A stretch of DNA of 64,000 nucleotides from Leptotrichia massiliensis (GTDB taxonomy: Bacteria; Fusobacteriota; Fusobacteriia; Fusobacteriales; Leptotrichiaceae). A model generated the notes under the pieces. It did not search any database. It saw only the letters and a list, made by a program, of their open reading frames with translations, and was not told the DNA's origin. Position numbers and translations under genes: made by a program. Of this stretch, positions 1 to 8,956 are shown piece after piece; the first letter of the stretch is position 1, and the number at the start of each line of letters is the position of its first letter. The DNA is taken from contig NZ_FNVZ01000003.1 of assembly GCF_900104625.1 (NCBI RefSeq), positions 58,784 to 122,783 of the forward strand. The letters run 5' to 3'.

Positions 1-24
1 TTTTTGGAAATAAAAACTTCTGTA
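1..24 (+). repeat. fragment resembling the start of repeat subfamily A
   Basis: The first 20 or so bases of the window match the run found at about 5380-5400 and 16478-16498 (TTTTTGGAAATAAAAA followed by CTGT). The match then fades. It may be the edge of another intergenic repeat copy cut by the window boundary, or a decayed remnant downstream of cdsA. Confidence 0.35.
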
Positions 25-49
25 ACAGTTTTAAAGTTACGCTTAACTT

Positions 50-976
50 TTATAAATATGCCACATACTTCATAAAATAATACACAATTGGCAATACGAA
101 TAACGCACTGTCAAATCTATCTAAAAATCCACCATGTCCCAAAAGCAAATTCCCAGAATCCTTTACTTCAAGTTCTCTTTTTATCTTAGATTCCACTAAA
201 TCTCCCAATTCTGCAAAAATTCCTATTGCGAGTGCTAAAATAAAGGCTTTTCCTCCGCTAATCGCCACATAATCATAATTTACTGAACAGTTTGGTGACA
301 AAAAGGATATTCCGCATACAAAATTTGCTATAAATAAATATATTTTGTCAAAAAATAAAATTACTAAAAATACTCCCAAAATTCCTGCTATTGCACCTTC
401 AATTGATTTTTTCGGACTGATTTTTGGTGCAAGCCTGTGCTTAAATATTTTTCCACCAATTGCCATTCCAACTAGGTAAGCAGAAATATCACATGCCCAA
501 ATTAGCATAAATGTCATTACAACTAAAATATTCCCATTTGGAAATTCATATTTTATAAGCAAAATATGTGAAAATAAATATGAAACATAGATTATTCCAA
601 ACAACGTGTAGGAAATTTCTGCCATTGCATTTTGAATTTTTACCTTTAAAACCTGTCTTAAAGCCAGTAACATTATTGCAAATACAATAAATCCACCCAT
701 ATCAAAGTTAATTTGTTTAAAAAAAGCAAATTTAAAATATGAAAATATATTTTTTGAATTTTCCTGAAAATATATTGCTAGAGGTAAAAACAGACCAAGT
801 CCCATTCCAATCCTGCTTGCCACCTCAAAGCCTTTATCCTTTAACATTTTATAAAATTCAAACAGTGACATTCCAATTATTACAAGAGTAAATACTAGAA
901 ACATCACATTTCCCTTTAAAAATATCCATAAAAGGAAAGGTACAAATAACAAAATAATAAATAATCTACTTAACAT
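50..976 (-). CDS. cdsA: phosphatidate cytidylyltransferase
   Basis: This enzyme makes CDP-diacylglycerol from phosphatidic acid and CTP, the branch point of membrane phospholipid synthesis. The 308-residue protein is strongly hydrophobic with about eight membrane segments. Near its C-terminus (about residues 252-290) it carries the family signature: AELGDLVESKIKRE, then KDSGN, then GHGGFLDRFDS. An SPKKSIEG motif lies upstream of the signature. The length is slightly above the common 260-280 residues. The start overlaps the end of uppS by 11 bases, so the two are translationally coupled. The uppS-cdsA order is the usual one in many bacteria and links lipid carrier and phospholipid synthesis. 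Confidence 0.96.
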   Translation of the reverse strand: MLSRLFIILLFVPFLLWIFLKGNVMFLVFTLVIIGMSLFEFYKMLKDKGFEVASRIGMGLGLFLPLAIYFQENSKNIFSYFKFAFFKQINFDMGGFIVFAIMLLALRQVLKVKIQNAMAEISYTLFGIIYVSYLFSHILLIKYEFPNGNILVVMTFMLIWACDISAYLVGMAIGGKIFKHRLAPKISPKKSIEGAIAGILGVFLVILFFDKIYLFIANFVCGISFLSPNCSVNYDYVAISGGKAFILALAIGIFAELGDLVESKIKRELEVKDSGNLLLGHGGFLDRFDSALFVLPIVYYFMKYVAYL

Positions 977-1784
977 TCAGTCCTCCGTATCTTCTATCCC
1001 TTTTATTAAAGGATAAAATCGCTTTATCTAATTCATTTTCATCAAAATCAGGCCAGTAAACATCTGTTATGTAAAACTCTGAATAAGCAACTTCCCAAAG
1101 TAAAAAATTACTTATTCTAAATTCTCCACTTGTTCTAATCACAAGCTCTGGATCTGGAATTTCTGGACGATACATAAATTTAGAAAATTCTTCTTCTGTA
1201 ATTTTCATATTTTCCAATTTTTTCCTTTTATCCACAAACCCATTTACCACTTTTTCCGTAACGTTCAATCCATTATTTTCATTATTAAACTGTTCAGACA
1301 CTACTCCACTTATTTCATTCAAAAGTTTAGTTTCCAAAATTTTATTTACAGCGTCAACAATTTCCCGTCGGCCACCATAATTAAACGCTATATTAAAAAC
1401 AATCTTTTCACAATCTGCCAAATAATTTTCAGTTTCTTCAATTTTCTTTAATAATTTTTGTGAAATATTTTCCTTTGCCCCTGTAACAAGCAATCTCACA
1501 CCCTGTTTTTTCAAATTTTTCTTCTCTTTATCGAGATATTTTGCAAACAAGTCCATAAGTCCTTTTACTTCCTTTTCAGGCCTCTTCCAATTTTCAGTAG
1601 AAAATGCATACACGGTTAAATATTTTACACCAATATCTCCTGCATATGTCAATATTTTTTCAAGACTGTTAGCTCCTGCCCTATGACCTTCCAGCCGAAT
1701 TTTTCCACGCTCCTTAGCCCAACGCCCATTTCCATCCATAATAACAGCAATATGCTTAGGAATCACCAATTCATCTCTATCCAT
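966..1784 (-). CDS. uppS: undecaprenyl diphosphate synthase (cis-prenyltransferase)
   Basis: It condenses isopentenyl diphosphate onto farnesyl diphosphate to make the C55 carrier for peptidoglycan and polysaccharide synthesis. The conserved N-terminal HIAVIMDGNGRWA holds the catalytic Asp (D17). The C-terminal region has the RTSGE motif and a DVYWPDFDENE segment. At 272 residues it is longer than typical. The excess is a roughly 25-30 residue insertion around residues 155-190, between the GGRREIVDAV segment and the PEIPDPELVIRTSGE segment. It starts at an ATG preceded by a GAGAGGGA ribosome site and overlaps cdsA downstream. Confidence 0.96.
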   Translation of the reverse strand: MDRDELVIPKHIAVIMDGNGRWAKERGKIRLEGHRAGANSLEKILTYAGDIGVKYLTVYAFSTENWKRPEKEVKGLMDLFAKYLDKEKKNLKKQGVRLLVTGAKENISQKLLKKIEETENYLADCEKIVFNIAFNYGGRREIVDAVNKILETKLLNEISGVVSEQFNNENNGLNVTEKVVNGFVDKRKKLENMKITEEEFSKFMYRPEIPDPELVIRTSGEFRISNFLLWEVAYSEFYITDVYWPDFDENELDKAILSFNKRDRRYGGLNVK

Positions 1785-2084
1785 ACATCCCTCTCAAGAT
1801 ATTTTTTACATTTTTTCAAAAATATTATTGCTATAATTATAACAGCCAAATCATTATTTTTCAAGGTATTTATAAAATTATTATATAAAAAATAAATATA
1901 AAAAATTGATTTTTATTATCGCTATGTAGAAGAAGATTAATAGATGTTTTTAATTTAATAACTTGAAATGATTAAATCGAAATTGAAATGTGTATCAGAG
2001 AGAAAACCATTTTTTAATTTTATAATTACTGGTTTTCTCTTTTTAATTTATTGAAATTGTTTGTTTTTAATTTTTTATGAAAAG
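1785..2084. other. AT-rich intergenic region with one inverted repeat
   Basis: This 300-base gap lies between the uppS start and the end of the downstream glycosyltransferase gene. It must hold the uppS-cdsA promoter, but I cannot pick convincing boxes in such AT-rich DNA. The only clear structure is a perfect 11-bp inverted repeat, AGAGAAAACCA at 1999-2009 and TGGTTTTCTCT at 2030-2040. It is followed on the plus strand by TTTTAATTT and may terminate transcription. Confidence 0.5.
1999..2046. terminator. inverted repeat, possible terminator after the glycosyltransferase genes
   Basis: An 11-bp perfect stem with a 20-base loop lies about 45 bases past the stop codon of the minus-strand glycosyltransferase gene. 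The T-rich tail is on the plus-strand side, so as a minus-strand terminator it would be weak. Its function is inferred from position. Confidence 0.4.
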
Positions 2085-3128
2085 TTACTTATTTTTTTGA
2101 TTTAATATGTACTCATAATATTCCTTGTATTTTTTCCCGACATTTAATAAATCCCGTTCTTTTGCAATATTATAAGCAGTTTCTGTAATTTCATCCAAAT
2201 TTTCCACATTGTTTTCCACAATATCTCTTATTTTTTGGCAAAATTCCTCATTATTTCTAGCCTTAAAGCAAGTTTTTCCATCTTCCAACCAATCATTATA
2301 AACAGGAATATCCCTTACTACTAATGGTAATTTAGCTGAAAGTGATTCCAGCACCACAATTCCTTCGTTTTCTTCGTAAGTCATAAATAAAAAGGCTTTT
2401 GCAGCACTAAATGCTCCAATTAGAATATCTTTATCGACATATCCTGGAAAAATTAGATTTTTTGGCGGATTTTCAATGATTTTCTGTATTTTGTCAGGAA
2501 GCATTGATTTTACGCTTGATGAGCCGAACCAAAGAAATTGATAGTCACTGCATTCCTGTGCCACTTTTACAAAATCTTTTATCCCTTTTCTTTCAAAAGG
2601 CAGTCCAGCTGTTATAATTAAGGGTTTATTTATGTCATACACTGATTTGTATTCATTTAAAAATTTTTCTTTTAAAACTTCATTTTTATTAAATTTATTT
2701 ATGTTTACACCGTTTGAAATTACCCTAATTTCTTTGTCCTTTTCCAAATATTTTGATTTTATCAAGTTCTTAGTGTATTCTGACGGAGAAATTAAATAAT
2801 CTGCTTCATTGTATAATTTCTTTGTCCAGAATTTTATAATTGGCGATAAAACATAACTTCCTTTTATACTTCCACGAAAATCTTCATAAGTTGTATGCGT
2901 GTGATAAATTACAGGTTTCCCTTTTTTCTTTGCCTGTTTCAACACTTCATAAGATTTTAACGCAACAGTATTTATATGTGCCAAATCATAATCATCTTCA
3001 GGATCCTGCGTAACTTCAATATTATTTGCTCCAAGGGCTTCTACCTGATGATTTAAGGCTTGTCCAACGCCGGATTTGCTGAAAGAACTTTTCCCCTCTG
3101 AATATAGTAAAACTTTCACGACTATCAT
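2085..3128 (-). CDS. GT4 glycosyltransferase, likely second sugar of a diglycosyl-diacylglycerol
   Basis: This 347-residue GT4-type protein has the two-Rossmann layout. The N-terminus is KVLLYSEGKSSFSKSGVGQA. A central SPSEYTKNLI and VISNGVNI segment is followed by a C-terminal donor-binding EENEGIVVLESLSAKLPLVV segment. It resembles the alpha-galactosyl/glucosyl-diacylglycerol synthases that add a second sugar to a monoglycosyl lipid. That assignment is inferred from overall resemblance and from its neighbour. Its start lies inside the end of the upstream gene (overlap about 107 bases). A GTG two or three codons in could also be the start, but the overlap remains. It should act at the cytoplasmic face of the membrane. 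Confidence 0.8.
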   Translation of the reverse strand: MIVVKVLLYSEGKSSFSKSGVGQALNHQVEALGANNIEVTQDPEDDYDLAHINTVALKSYEVLKQAKKKGKPVIYHTHTTYEDFRGSIKGSYVLSPIIKFWTKKLYNEADYLISPSEYTKNLIKSKYLEKDKEIRVISNGVNINKFNKNEVLKEKFLNEYKSVYDINKPLIITAGLPFERKGIKDFVKVAQECSDYQFLWFGSSSVKSMLPDKIQKIIENPPKNLIFPGYVDKDILIGAFSAAKAFLFMTYEENEGIVVLESLSAKLPLVVRDIPVYNDWLEDGKTCFKARNNEEFCQKIRDIVENNVENLDEITETAYNIAKERDLLNVGKKYKEYYEYILNQKNK

Positions 3129-4278
3129 ACTCCTCTATTGTTTTTTTGTAAACTGCTTCTACTCGTTCTCCAAATTTCTGTGCTGTGTAATCTTGTGAAG
3201 CGACAAAAGCATTTTCGATAATTTTTTCTCTAAATTCCTTATCTTCTTTTAAAAGCATTATAGAATTAATAAATTCTTCTTCTGTTCGGTAAACAAGCCC
3301 TGCTTCGTTCTTTACAAGCAAGTCTTCCAGATTTAAGTCATATCTTGCCACAACAGGTGTTTTAGCAGCCATTGCCTCAACAAATGTAAGTCCTTGCGTT
3401 TCTGATATGCTCGCATTCAAAAATACATCTCCCATTTGATAATAAGCAGCAACTTTATCATGTGGCACTTCCCCTGTAAAAATAACTCTATCTGAAATAC
3501 CAAGATCTTCAGCTTGTTTTTTCAAGTCCTCCAAAATTCTCCCACGCCCAACAATCATAAATTTAAAGTTTTCATCCTTAATTTTAGAAAACATATCAAT
3601 TAATAAATCAATACTTTTTTCTTCAGCAATCCGTCCAATATACACACAAAGAAAATCACTTTTCTCTATTCCAAAATTTTCTCTCATAAATTCCAAATCT
3701 TCATCGGAATAATTTCCACGATAAAATTTATCCAGTTCCAGCCCAGTTGGAATAATATTCATTGTCTGGTCAACACCATAAGAATACAAGATATCTTCAA
3801 CTTTCCTTGTTGGCACAATCAGTCCATTACATTTTTCACAATAAAATTTACTAATCGCAGCTGCAATCTTTTTCCCCGCTGAAACAAATCTCGAACCAAA
3901 AATATAATGTGTATAATATTCATATAATGTATGGTACGTATGAACAAGTGGTATTTCAAGATTAATTGCAGCGAATCTCGCAAATGTTCCTACACCCCAT
4001 TCTGTCTGTGAATGAATAATATCTAACTCCAGTCTTTTTATTTTTTTTATTATTTTTGAAGAATATATCATTCCTAGCCGATACTGAGGCAACGGCTTGA
4101 ATTCCATACTTGGTATTCGTAAAACATTTGGCTCGACTTGAGGTGCATCAGGATCAGTTGTAGTAATAATATACACCTTATGCCCCAACTTTCTAAGCTC
4201 CTTTTCAAGCGTCATAATCGAACTCACAACCCCATTTACCTGAGGTCTGTATGTATCTGTAAATATTCCTATTCTCAT
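3022..4278 (-). CDS. GT4 glycosyltransferase, likely 1,2-diacylglycerol 3-glucosyltransferase
   Basis: The N-terminus MRIGIFTDTYRPQVNGVV, a central TGLELDKF segment and the C-terminal SETQGLTFVEAMAAKTPVVA segment place this in GT4. It is close to the alpha-monoglucosyl-diacylglycerol synthases of Gram-positives and mollicutes. At 418 residues it is longer than expected. The last roughly 34 residues are encoded in the 107-base overlap with the next gene, are rich in R, S and W, and look like out-of-frame translation, not a domain. A natural end would be near the EEYDS segment. The two genes together suggest synthesis of mono- and diglucosyl diacylglycerol. A good AGGAGAAG ribosome site precedes the ATG. 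Confidence 0.82.
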   Translation of the reverse strand: MRIGIFTDTYRPQVNGVVSSIMTLEKELRKLGHKVYIITTTDPDAPQVEPNVLRIPSMEFKPLPQYRLGMIYSSKIIKKIKRLELDIIHSQTEWGVGTFARFAAINLEIPLVHTYHTLYEYYTHYIFGSRFVSAGKKIAAAISKFYCEKCNGLIVPTRKVEDILYSYGVDQTMNIIPTGLELDKFYRGNYSDEDLEFMRENFGIEKSDFLCVYIGRIAEEKSIDLLIDMFSKIKDENFKFMIVGRGRILEDLKKQAEDLGISDRVIFTGEVPHDKVAAYYQMGDVFLNASISETQGLTFVEAMAAKTPVVARYDLNLEDLLVKNEAGLVYRTEEEFINSIMLLKEDKEFREKIIENAFVASQDYTAQKFGERVEAVYKKTIEEYDSRESFTIFRGEKFFQQIRRWTSLKSSGRSPWSK

Positions 4279-4354
4279 TTTACACTTCTCCTTCTATAGC
4301 AAAACCCTCTTTCAAATTCTATTTCTTCCCTTTGATAATTTTCATGATCTTATT

Positions 4355-5230
4355 CTAATTTTTAGGAATTTCTAAAAAGAATTTTCCAATTTTCCCCATT
4401 CTATAATCTCTCAATAATCTTCTCGAAATAATCTCATAGTTATGTTCATCATTTTTAGATACTCCTAATCTCTTTTCCAAAATTTCCAGTATCTTATGAT
4501 TTTCCATTGTAAAAATTTCCTCATCAGTTGTATATTCTTCCAGATTATACACTTTTACTAGATTTTGAATTTTCCCCAAATCCTTTAATTTATCCAAAAA
4601 CTTCATAGCAACTTGTTCTAGCTGCAATACATTATCCTTTATTGAACCAGTAATTGCTAAATTATAAGCCACTTCATCATCTTCAAACTTTGGCCATAAA
4701 ACTCCTGGCGTATCTAGCAACTCTAATTTCTCATCAATTTTTATCCATTGCTTTCCACGTGTAAATCCTGGTGTATTACCCACTCTTGCCTTATTTTTAT
4801 TCACAAATTTATTAATAAATTTAGACTTCCCAATATTAGGAATCCCAACAATCATGGCTCTTACTTCAGTTTTACGAAGCCCTTTTTTTTTCATTTTTTC
4901 CAATTTTTCTGCATAAATCTTATCTGTAATTTTTCGCAGTTCATTAAAATTAGTCCCTTTTTCCACACTCAAAGCTACAAAATAATCAGAAAAATTATTT
5001 TCCAGAAAATAATCTTCCCAAACCTTCAATTCCTTATTGTCAATTAAATCAACCTTATTCAGTACAATAATCTTTTTCTTATTATTTGCCAACTTTGAAA
5101 TATCTGGATTTTTACTAGAAATCGGAATTCTTGCATCCAAAATCTCAATCACAATATCAATTATTTTGAGATTTTCGATAATTAAATCCTTTGTCTTCTT
5201 CATATGCCCCGGATACCAGTTTATATTCAT
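4355..5230 (-). CDS. rbgA: ribosome biogenesis GTPase RbgA (YlqF family)
   Basis: A circularly permuted GTPase needed for late assembly of the large ribosomal subunit. The permuted order is visible: G4 NKVD at residues 58-61 comes before the G1 P-loop GIPNIGKS at 129-136 and G3 DTPG at 173-176. The N-terminal NWYPGHMKKT is typical of the family, and the length of 291 residues is normal. The C-terminal helical domain (about 200-291) would contact rRNA. It starts at an ATG with GGAGAG upstream and appears to be transcribed alone or with the genes upstream of the repeat at about 5.4 kb. Confidence 0.95.
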   Translation of the reverse strand: MNINWYPGHMKKTKDLIIENLKIIDIVIEILDARIPISSKNPDISKLANNKKKIIVLNKVDLIDNKELKVWEDYFLENNFSDYFVALSVEKGTNFNELRKITDKIYAEKLEKMKKKGLRKTEVRAMIVGIPNIGKSKFINKFVNKNKARVGNTPGFTRGKQWIKIDEKLELLDTPGVLWPKFEDDEVAYNLAITGSIKDNVLQLEQVAMKFLDKLKDLGKIQNLVKVYNLEEYTTDEEIFTMENHKILEILEKRLGVSKNDEHNYEIISRRLLRDYRMGKIGKFFLEIPKN

Positions 5231-5697
5231 TCTTTCATTCTCTCCATTTTCTCTCTAAATTTTTATTTTTAATCCTAAAATTAAGGTTAATTTTAAAATT
5301 AAAGATAAAAACTCACAATTTATTTCAAATTTGTTACAGTTTATTTTACAATCTATCTTAAATTAAAGATGTCGTGATTTTTTGGAAATAAAAATTACTG
5401 TCTGAGCGAAGCGAGTTTAATTTTCGTAGTAACTTAAGTTTATCCAAATAATAAATGTTTAGACTACTTTCCCAAATAAATTTGAAAATATTTTCAAAAA
5501 ATGCTTAGACAAGCCAGGGATAGTGCGTAGCACTTTCGCTAAAATCTTCAAATATTATAATTTGAAGAAATTGAAATAACTAATATTACGAAATAAAAGG
5601 GGATGGCGACTGTTCCCCTTTGCTTTATAAAAAAGAAAAAACATATAAATTATAAAAAAAATATTTATTAACGACAATTCGTTAAAAAAATATATTT
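5231..5697. other. intergenic region carrying repeat copy A1
   Basis: This 467-base gap between rbgA and rsmI contains no credible gene. Most of it from about 5366 onward belongs to a dispersed structured repeat, listed separately. The rest is AT-rich and should include the rbgA promoter. Confidence 0.6.
5366..5690 (+). repeat. dispersed structured repeat, subfamily A copy 1
   Basis: It shares with the copy at 16.5 kb the run GTCGTGATTTTTTGGAAATA, then ACTGTCTGAGCGAAGCGAG, then TTTTCAAAAAATGCTTAGAC, then the hairpin loop GGCGACTG. Here the terminal hairpin is AAAGGGGA (5596-5603) with TCCCCTTT (5614-5621). This copy carries extra sequence between the blocks. Its tail (AAAAAAGAAAAAACATA) resembles the tail of the B copies at 22.8 and 38.9 kb, which ties the two subfamilies together. 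The outer boundaries are approximate. Confidence 0.75.
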
Positions 5698-6387
5698 TTA
5701 TTGATTTTTTAAATAAATACCATCATCATTTATAGCCCTTATAAATAAAACAATTTCTCCCTTAATTGGCTTTTCTTGCAACTTTTCTATAATTTCAGAA
5801 ACATTTCCACGTATTATTTCTTCATAAATTTTGGTAAGTTCTCTTGTGATTACAACGTAACGTTCTCCCAGATATTCTTTTATATCTTTTAAAGTTTTTA
5901 AAATTCTGTTGGGGGATTCTAAAATTACGATTGTACGCTCTTCTTCCTTTAATTTATTGAAAAGTGTCTGTCTACCTTTTTTCTTTGGTAAAAAGCCTTC
6001 GTATGCCATTCTTCGCATATCCAGTCCTGAAATACTTGCACCTGTTACAATTGATGAAGCTCCTGGTATTCCAACGACTTTTATTCCTGCTTTTAAAATT
6101 TCATTTACTAGTTCAAAGCCTGGATCTGAAATACACGGCGTTCCAGCGTCTGTTACAAGTGCGATTTTTTTTTCATCTTTTAGAAGATTAATAATATTTG
6201 TAATTTGATGAAGCTTGTTATGTTCATGATACTGGTACACCGTTTTTTCAATTTCATAATGAGAAAGAAGCTTTTTAGTAACTCTTGTATCTTCTGCAAA
6301 AATATAATCAACTTCCTTCAAAACTTTTATTGCTCTAAAAGTTATGTCTTCTAAATTTCCAATTGGCGTACCAACAACATAAAACAT
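5698..6387 (-). CDS. rsmI: 16S rRNA (cytidine-1402 2'-O)-methyltransferase RsmI
   Basis: It methylates the ribose of C1402 in 16S rRNA using S-adenosylmethionine. The tetrapyrrole-methylase fold is clear from the N-terminal GTPIGNLEDIT (from residue 6), then FAEDTRVTKKLL, then LVTDAGTPCISDPG, then IPGASSIV. At 229 residues it is shorter than the roughly 280 of many homologues. It ends soon after the catalytic domain, so the small C-terminal helix-turn-helix-like region is missing. The start ATG has AGGAG at good spacing. It follows the processing protease gene closely on the same strand. Confidence 0.94.
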   Translation of the reverse strand: MFYVVGTPIGNLEDITFRAIKVLKEVDYIFAEDTRVTKKLLSHYEIEKTVYQYHEHNKLHQITNIINLLKDEKKIALVTDAGTPCISDPGFELVNEILKAGIKVVGIPGASSIVTGASISGLDMRRMAYEGFLPKKKGRQTLFNKLKEEERTIVILESPNRILKTLKDIKEYLGERYVVITRELTKIYEEIIRGNVSEIIEKLQEKPIKGEIVLFIRAINDDGIYLKNQ

Positions 6388-6431
6388 ATATTTCTCCTAA
6401 TTTTAATTTCTTTTATTAATTTTGATAATGG

Positions 6432-7748
6432 TTATTTTCTTTTTCCTGTTCCACTTATTTTTTTATTCATTTCTTCAATTGCTCTTTTTAACTGAACGTC
6501 TCCAGCTGAAATAATTTTAGCTGCTTCTTCTTTACCTTTATCTTTTATAATAATATCTTCTATTTCTTTTTCTCTATTTTTTCTAGCTTGTTCGCTGTCG
6601 TTTGCATACCCTTTTAATGCAAGCAGTTCTTCCATTTTTACTTCTATATCAGGCTCAATTCCCTTTTCATGAATGTAGTTCCCTTTTGGTGTAAAGTATT
6701 GGGCAATAGTAAGTTTTATGGCATCCTCTGTTCTCAAAGGTATAACTTGCTGAACGATTCCTTTTCCAAATGTTTTTTCTCCGATGATTGTACCACGTTT
6801 GTAATCTTTAATTGCACCTGTAACAATTTCAGAAGCACTTGCACTTGCTTTATTTGTTAATACGATTAATGGGAAATTACCTAGATTTTTTGAAGTTCTG
6901 TTATAATTTCTCTGTTGTCCATTTTTATATTTTAAGTAAACAATTAAATCTTCTTTTACAAAAAGTGAAGAAATATCTTGTGCTTCTTGTAGCGAACCTC
7001 CTGGATTAGAACGTAAATCTAATATTAATCCTTTCATTCCTTTAGATTGTAAATCCTTAATTGCTTTTTCAACTTCTGCTCCAACGTGATTTCCAAATCT
7101 TAAAAGACTCACGTAACCAATGTTATTTTCAAGCATTTTGCTTTCAACCATTTCCAGTTTAATTTTAGCTCTTGTCAATGTAAATTTCATGGGTTCCTTT
7201 TTACCTTCCCTAACTACTTCTACATCAACTTTTGTTCCTTCCTTACCTTTCAGAAGTTTTACAGTTTCATTTGCTGTAAGTGGCAAAATATCTTTCCCAT
7301 CAACTTTTATAATTTTATCTTTTATTTTTATTCCGACTTTTTCAGCTGGACTTCCGATAAATGGTGAAATAACTTCAAGAGATTCTCCTTTTTTCTTACT
7401 GATACTCATTCCAACTCCAACATATTCACCTTCCATATCCTCAGAAAAATCTGCTAAATCAGCTTTAGTCAAATATTCTGAATAAGGATCTTTAAGTCTG
7501 TTTACAACTCCTGCCACTGCTCCTTCATAAAGTTCCTTTTTACTTGGAGTTTCTTCCTTTCCAACATAATTATTTTCAATAATATTTATTACATCCACAA
7601 TTCTGTTTAATTCTGTTGCATCTTTGGAATATCCAGCACTTGTATTTTTGTCATTTCTTGATGTTTTTATTATAGTAGTTGCCGCAAATAAAGGCATACT
7701 CACTAATACTAATCCCAATACTGCCTGTACGATTTTGTTTCTTTTCAT
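6432..7748 (-). CDS. C-terminal processing peptidase (S41, PDZ domain)
   Basis: A secreted or membrane-anchored serine protease that trims or degrades envelope proteins. The order is an N-terminal signal or anchor (about residues 5-24), a PDZ domain (about 108-190) and the S41 catalytic domain (about 195-375). The expected catalytic pair is visible as Ser304 in the ASASASEIV segment and Lys329 in the GEKTFGKG segment, 25 residues apart as in Prc/CtpA. A charged helical tail follows to residue 438. In Gram-negatives such enzymes act in the periplasm. The ATG is preceded by AGGAGG. Confidence 0.95.
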   Translation of the reverse strand: MKRNKIVQAVLGLVLVSMPLFAATTIIKTSRNDKNTSAGYSKDATELNRIVDVINIIENNYVGKEETPSKKELYEGAVAGVVNRLKDPYSEYLTKADLADFSEDMEGEYVGVGMSISKKKGESLEVISPFIGSPAEKVGIKIKDKIIKVDGKDILPLTANETVKLLKGKEGTKVDVEVVREGKKEPMKFTLTRAKIKLEMVESKMLENNIGYVSLLRFGNHVGAEVEKAIKDLQSKGMKGLILDLRSNPGGSLQEAQDISSLFVKEDLIVYLKYKNGQQRNYNRTSKNLGNFPLIVLTNKASASASEIVTGAIKDYKRGTIIGEKTFGKGIVQQVIPLRTEDAIKLTIAQYFTPKGNYIHEKGIEPDIEVKMEELLALKGYANDSEQARKNREKEIEDIIIKDKGKEEAAKIISAGDVQLKRAIEEMNKKISGTGKRK

Positions 7749-8001
7749 TTTTCCTCCTAAATATACTTAAAATAACTAAATGTAAAAATCTAAAATCTAG
7801 ATTAACATTACTATTTAATTAATTTGTAATTGCCATTTTTCAAAAACAGACTTTACAATTAGCTATTATATTTAAATTAACTCTTTTAAATATTTTGTTA
7901 TGATAAAACTGTTTTAAAACTAAATATAAAAATTAAAATTATACTACCAAACTTCAAAATTAATTTAGTTTTATTTTTTTAGAAATTTGAACTATTTATT
8001 T

Positions 8002-8739
8002 TTATGAAAATGTTAGCAACATTAAAAATTCCTTATTACCTTTTGCTCCTTTTATTGGTGAATCTTCTACACCAATCAGTTCATATCCACATTCCTTTGA
8101 AAAAGAAATTATTTTTTTTATGGCTTCATCATGATATTCTTCATTTTCTACAACACCATTTTTACCAATCTTTTCCCTTCCAACTTCAAATTGTGGCTTA
8201 ACTAACATTACAATTTTTGCATTTTTTGCAAGAAATTTTTCAAAATATGGAATAACTTTTGTTAAAGAAATAAAAGAAACATCAATTACAATGTAGTCAA
8301 CTTTTTCATCCCCAATATCCTTTTCCTTCAAATCTTTTATGTGCATTTCCTCAATTGATACAACTCTTTCATCATTTCTAAATTTCCAATCAAGCTGATT
8401 TTTTCCAACATCAACACTGTATACACATTTTGCTCCATTTTGCAATGCACAATCTGTAAATCCGCCAGTAGATGCTCCAATATCAAGTACCAATTTATCT
8501 TTAAAATTCAAATCCCAAGTCTTTATTGCTTTTTCCAGCTTTAGACCACCACGGCTAACATATTTTAATTTGTCTTTAATACGAATATTAAGATCATCAT
8601 TGTCCTTAAACATTGTTCCAGCTTTTGTTACAACTTGCTCATTTACAATAACGTTTCCAACCATTATTTCACGTTTAGCTTTTTCTCTTGTTTCAAAAAA
8701 CTCTCGTTCTACTAGGATTAAATCCAGTCTTTTTTTCAT
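8002..8739 (-). CDS. tlyA: TlyA-family rRNA 2'-O-methyltransferase / hemolysin-like protein
   Basis: An N-terminal S4 RNA-binding domain (about residues 1-60, KKRLDLILVEREFFETREKA) is fused to an FtsJ-like Rossmann methyltransferase domain. The SAM motif is VLDIGASTGGFTDC near residue 85, and VDYIVIDVSFISL follows later. TlyA proteins methylate ribosomal RNA and are often annotated as hemolysins; rRNA methylation is the better-supported role. The 245-residue length is close to normal. It stands in its own transcription unit, with about 250 bases of AT-rich DNA on each side. Confidence 0.92.
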   Translation of the reverse strand: MKKRLDLILVEREFFETREKAKREIMVGNVIVNEQVVTKAGTMFKDNDDLNIRIKDKLKYVSRGGLKLEKAIKTWDLNFKDKLVLDIGASTGGFTDCALQNGAKCVYSVDVGKNQLDWKFRNDERVVSIEEMHIKDLKEKDIGDEKVDYIVIDVSFISLTKVIPYFEKFLAKNAKIVMLVKPQFEVGREKIGKNGVVENEEYHDEAIKKIISFSKECGYELIGVEDSPIKGAKGNKEFLMLLTFS

Positions 8740-8910
8740 CGTTTTCTCTTTCCAGTTTTTTATAAATAAAAGATAACTTATAATAAATCATATCCCTTAT
8801 TTTTCTATTTATTTTTTATTACTAAAATCATATTTATAAAAAATAATTTATAAACTTATTCATTTTACCACATTTTAAGGCATTTTTCAAATTTTTAAGT
8901 AAAAAGAAAA

Positions 8911-8942
8911 AGAAAAAATCACAGCCAATATAACTGCGATTT
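8911..8942 (-). terminator. terminator after the DUF212 gene
   Basis: Read on the minus strand, AATCGCAG pairs with CTGTGATT through one G-U pair and is followed by TTTTTTCTTTTTCTTTTT. The wobble pair works only in minus-strand RNA, which matches the direction of the gene ending at 8957. Confidence 0.75.
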
Positions 8943-8956
8943 ATTCCAAATTTTTT

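Noticed and set aside
1683..1895. Plus-strand reading frame opposite the uppS start
   Set aside because: It is the shadow of uppS extended into the AT-rich gap; it has no ribosome site and low-complexity residues.
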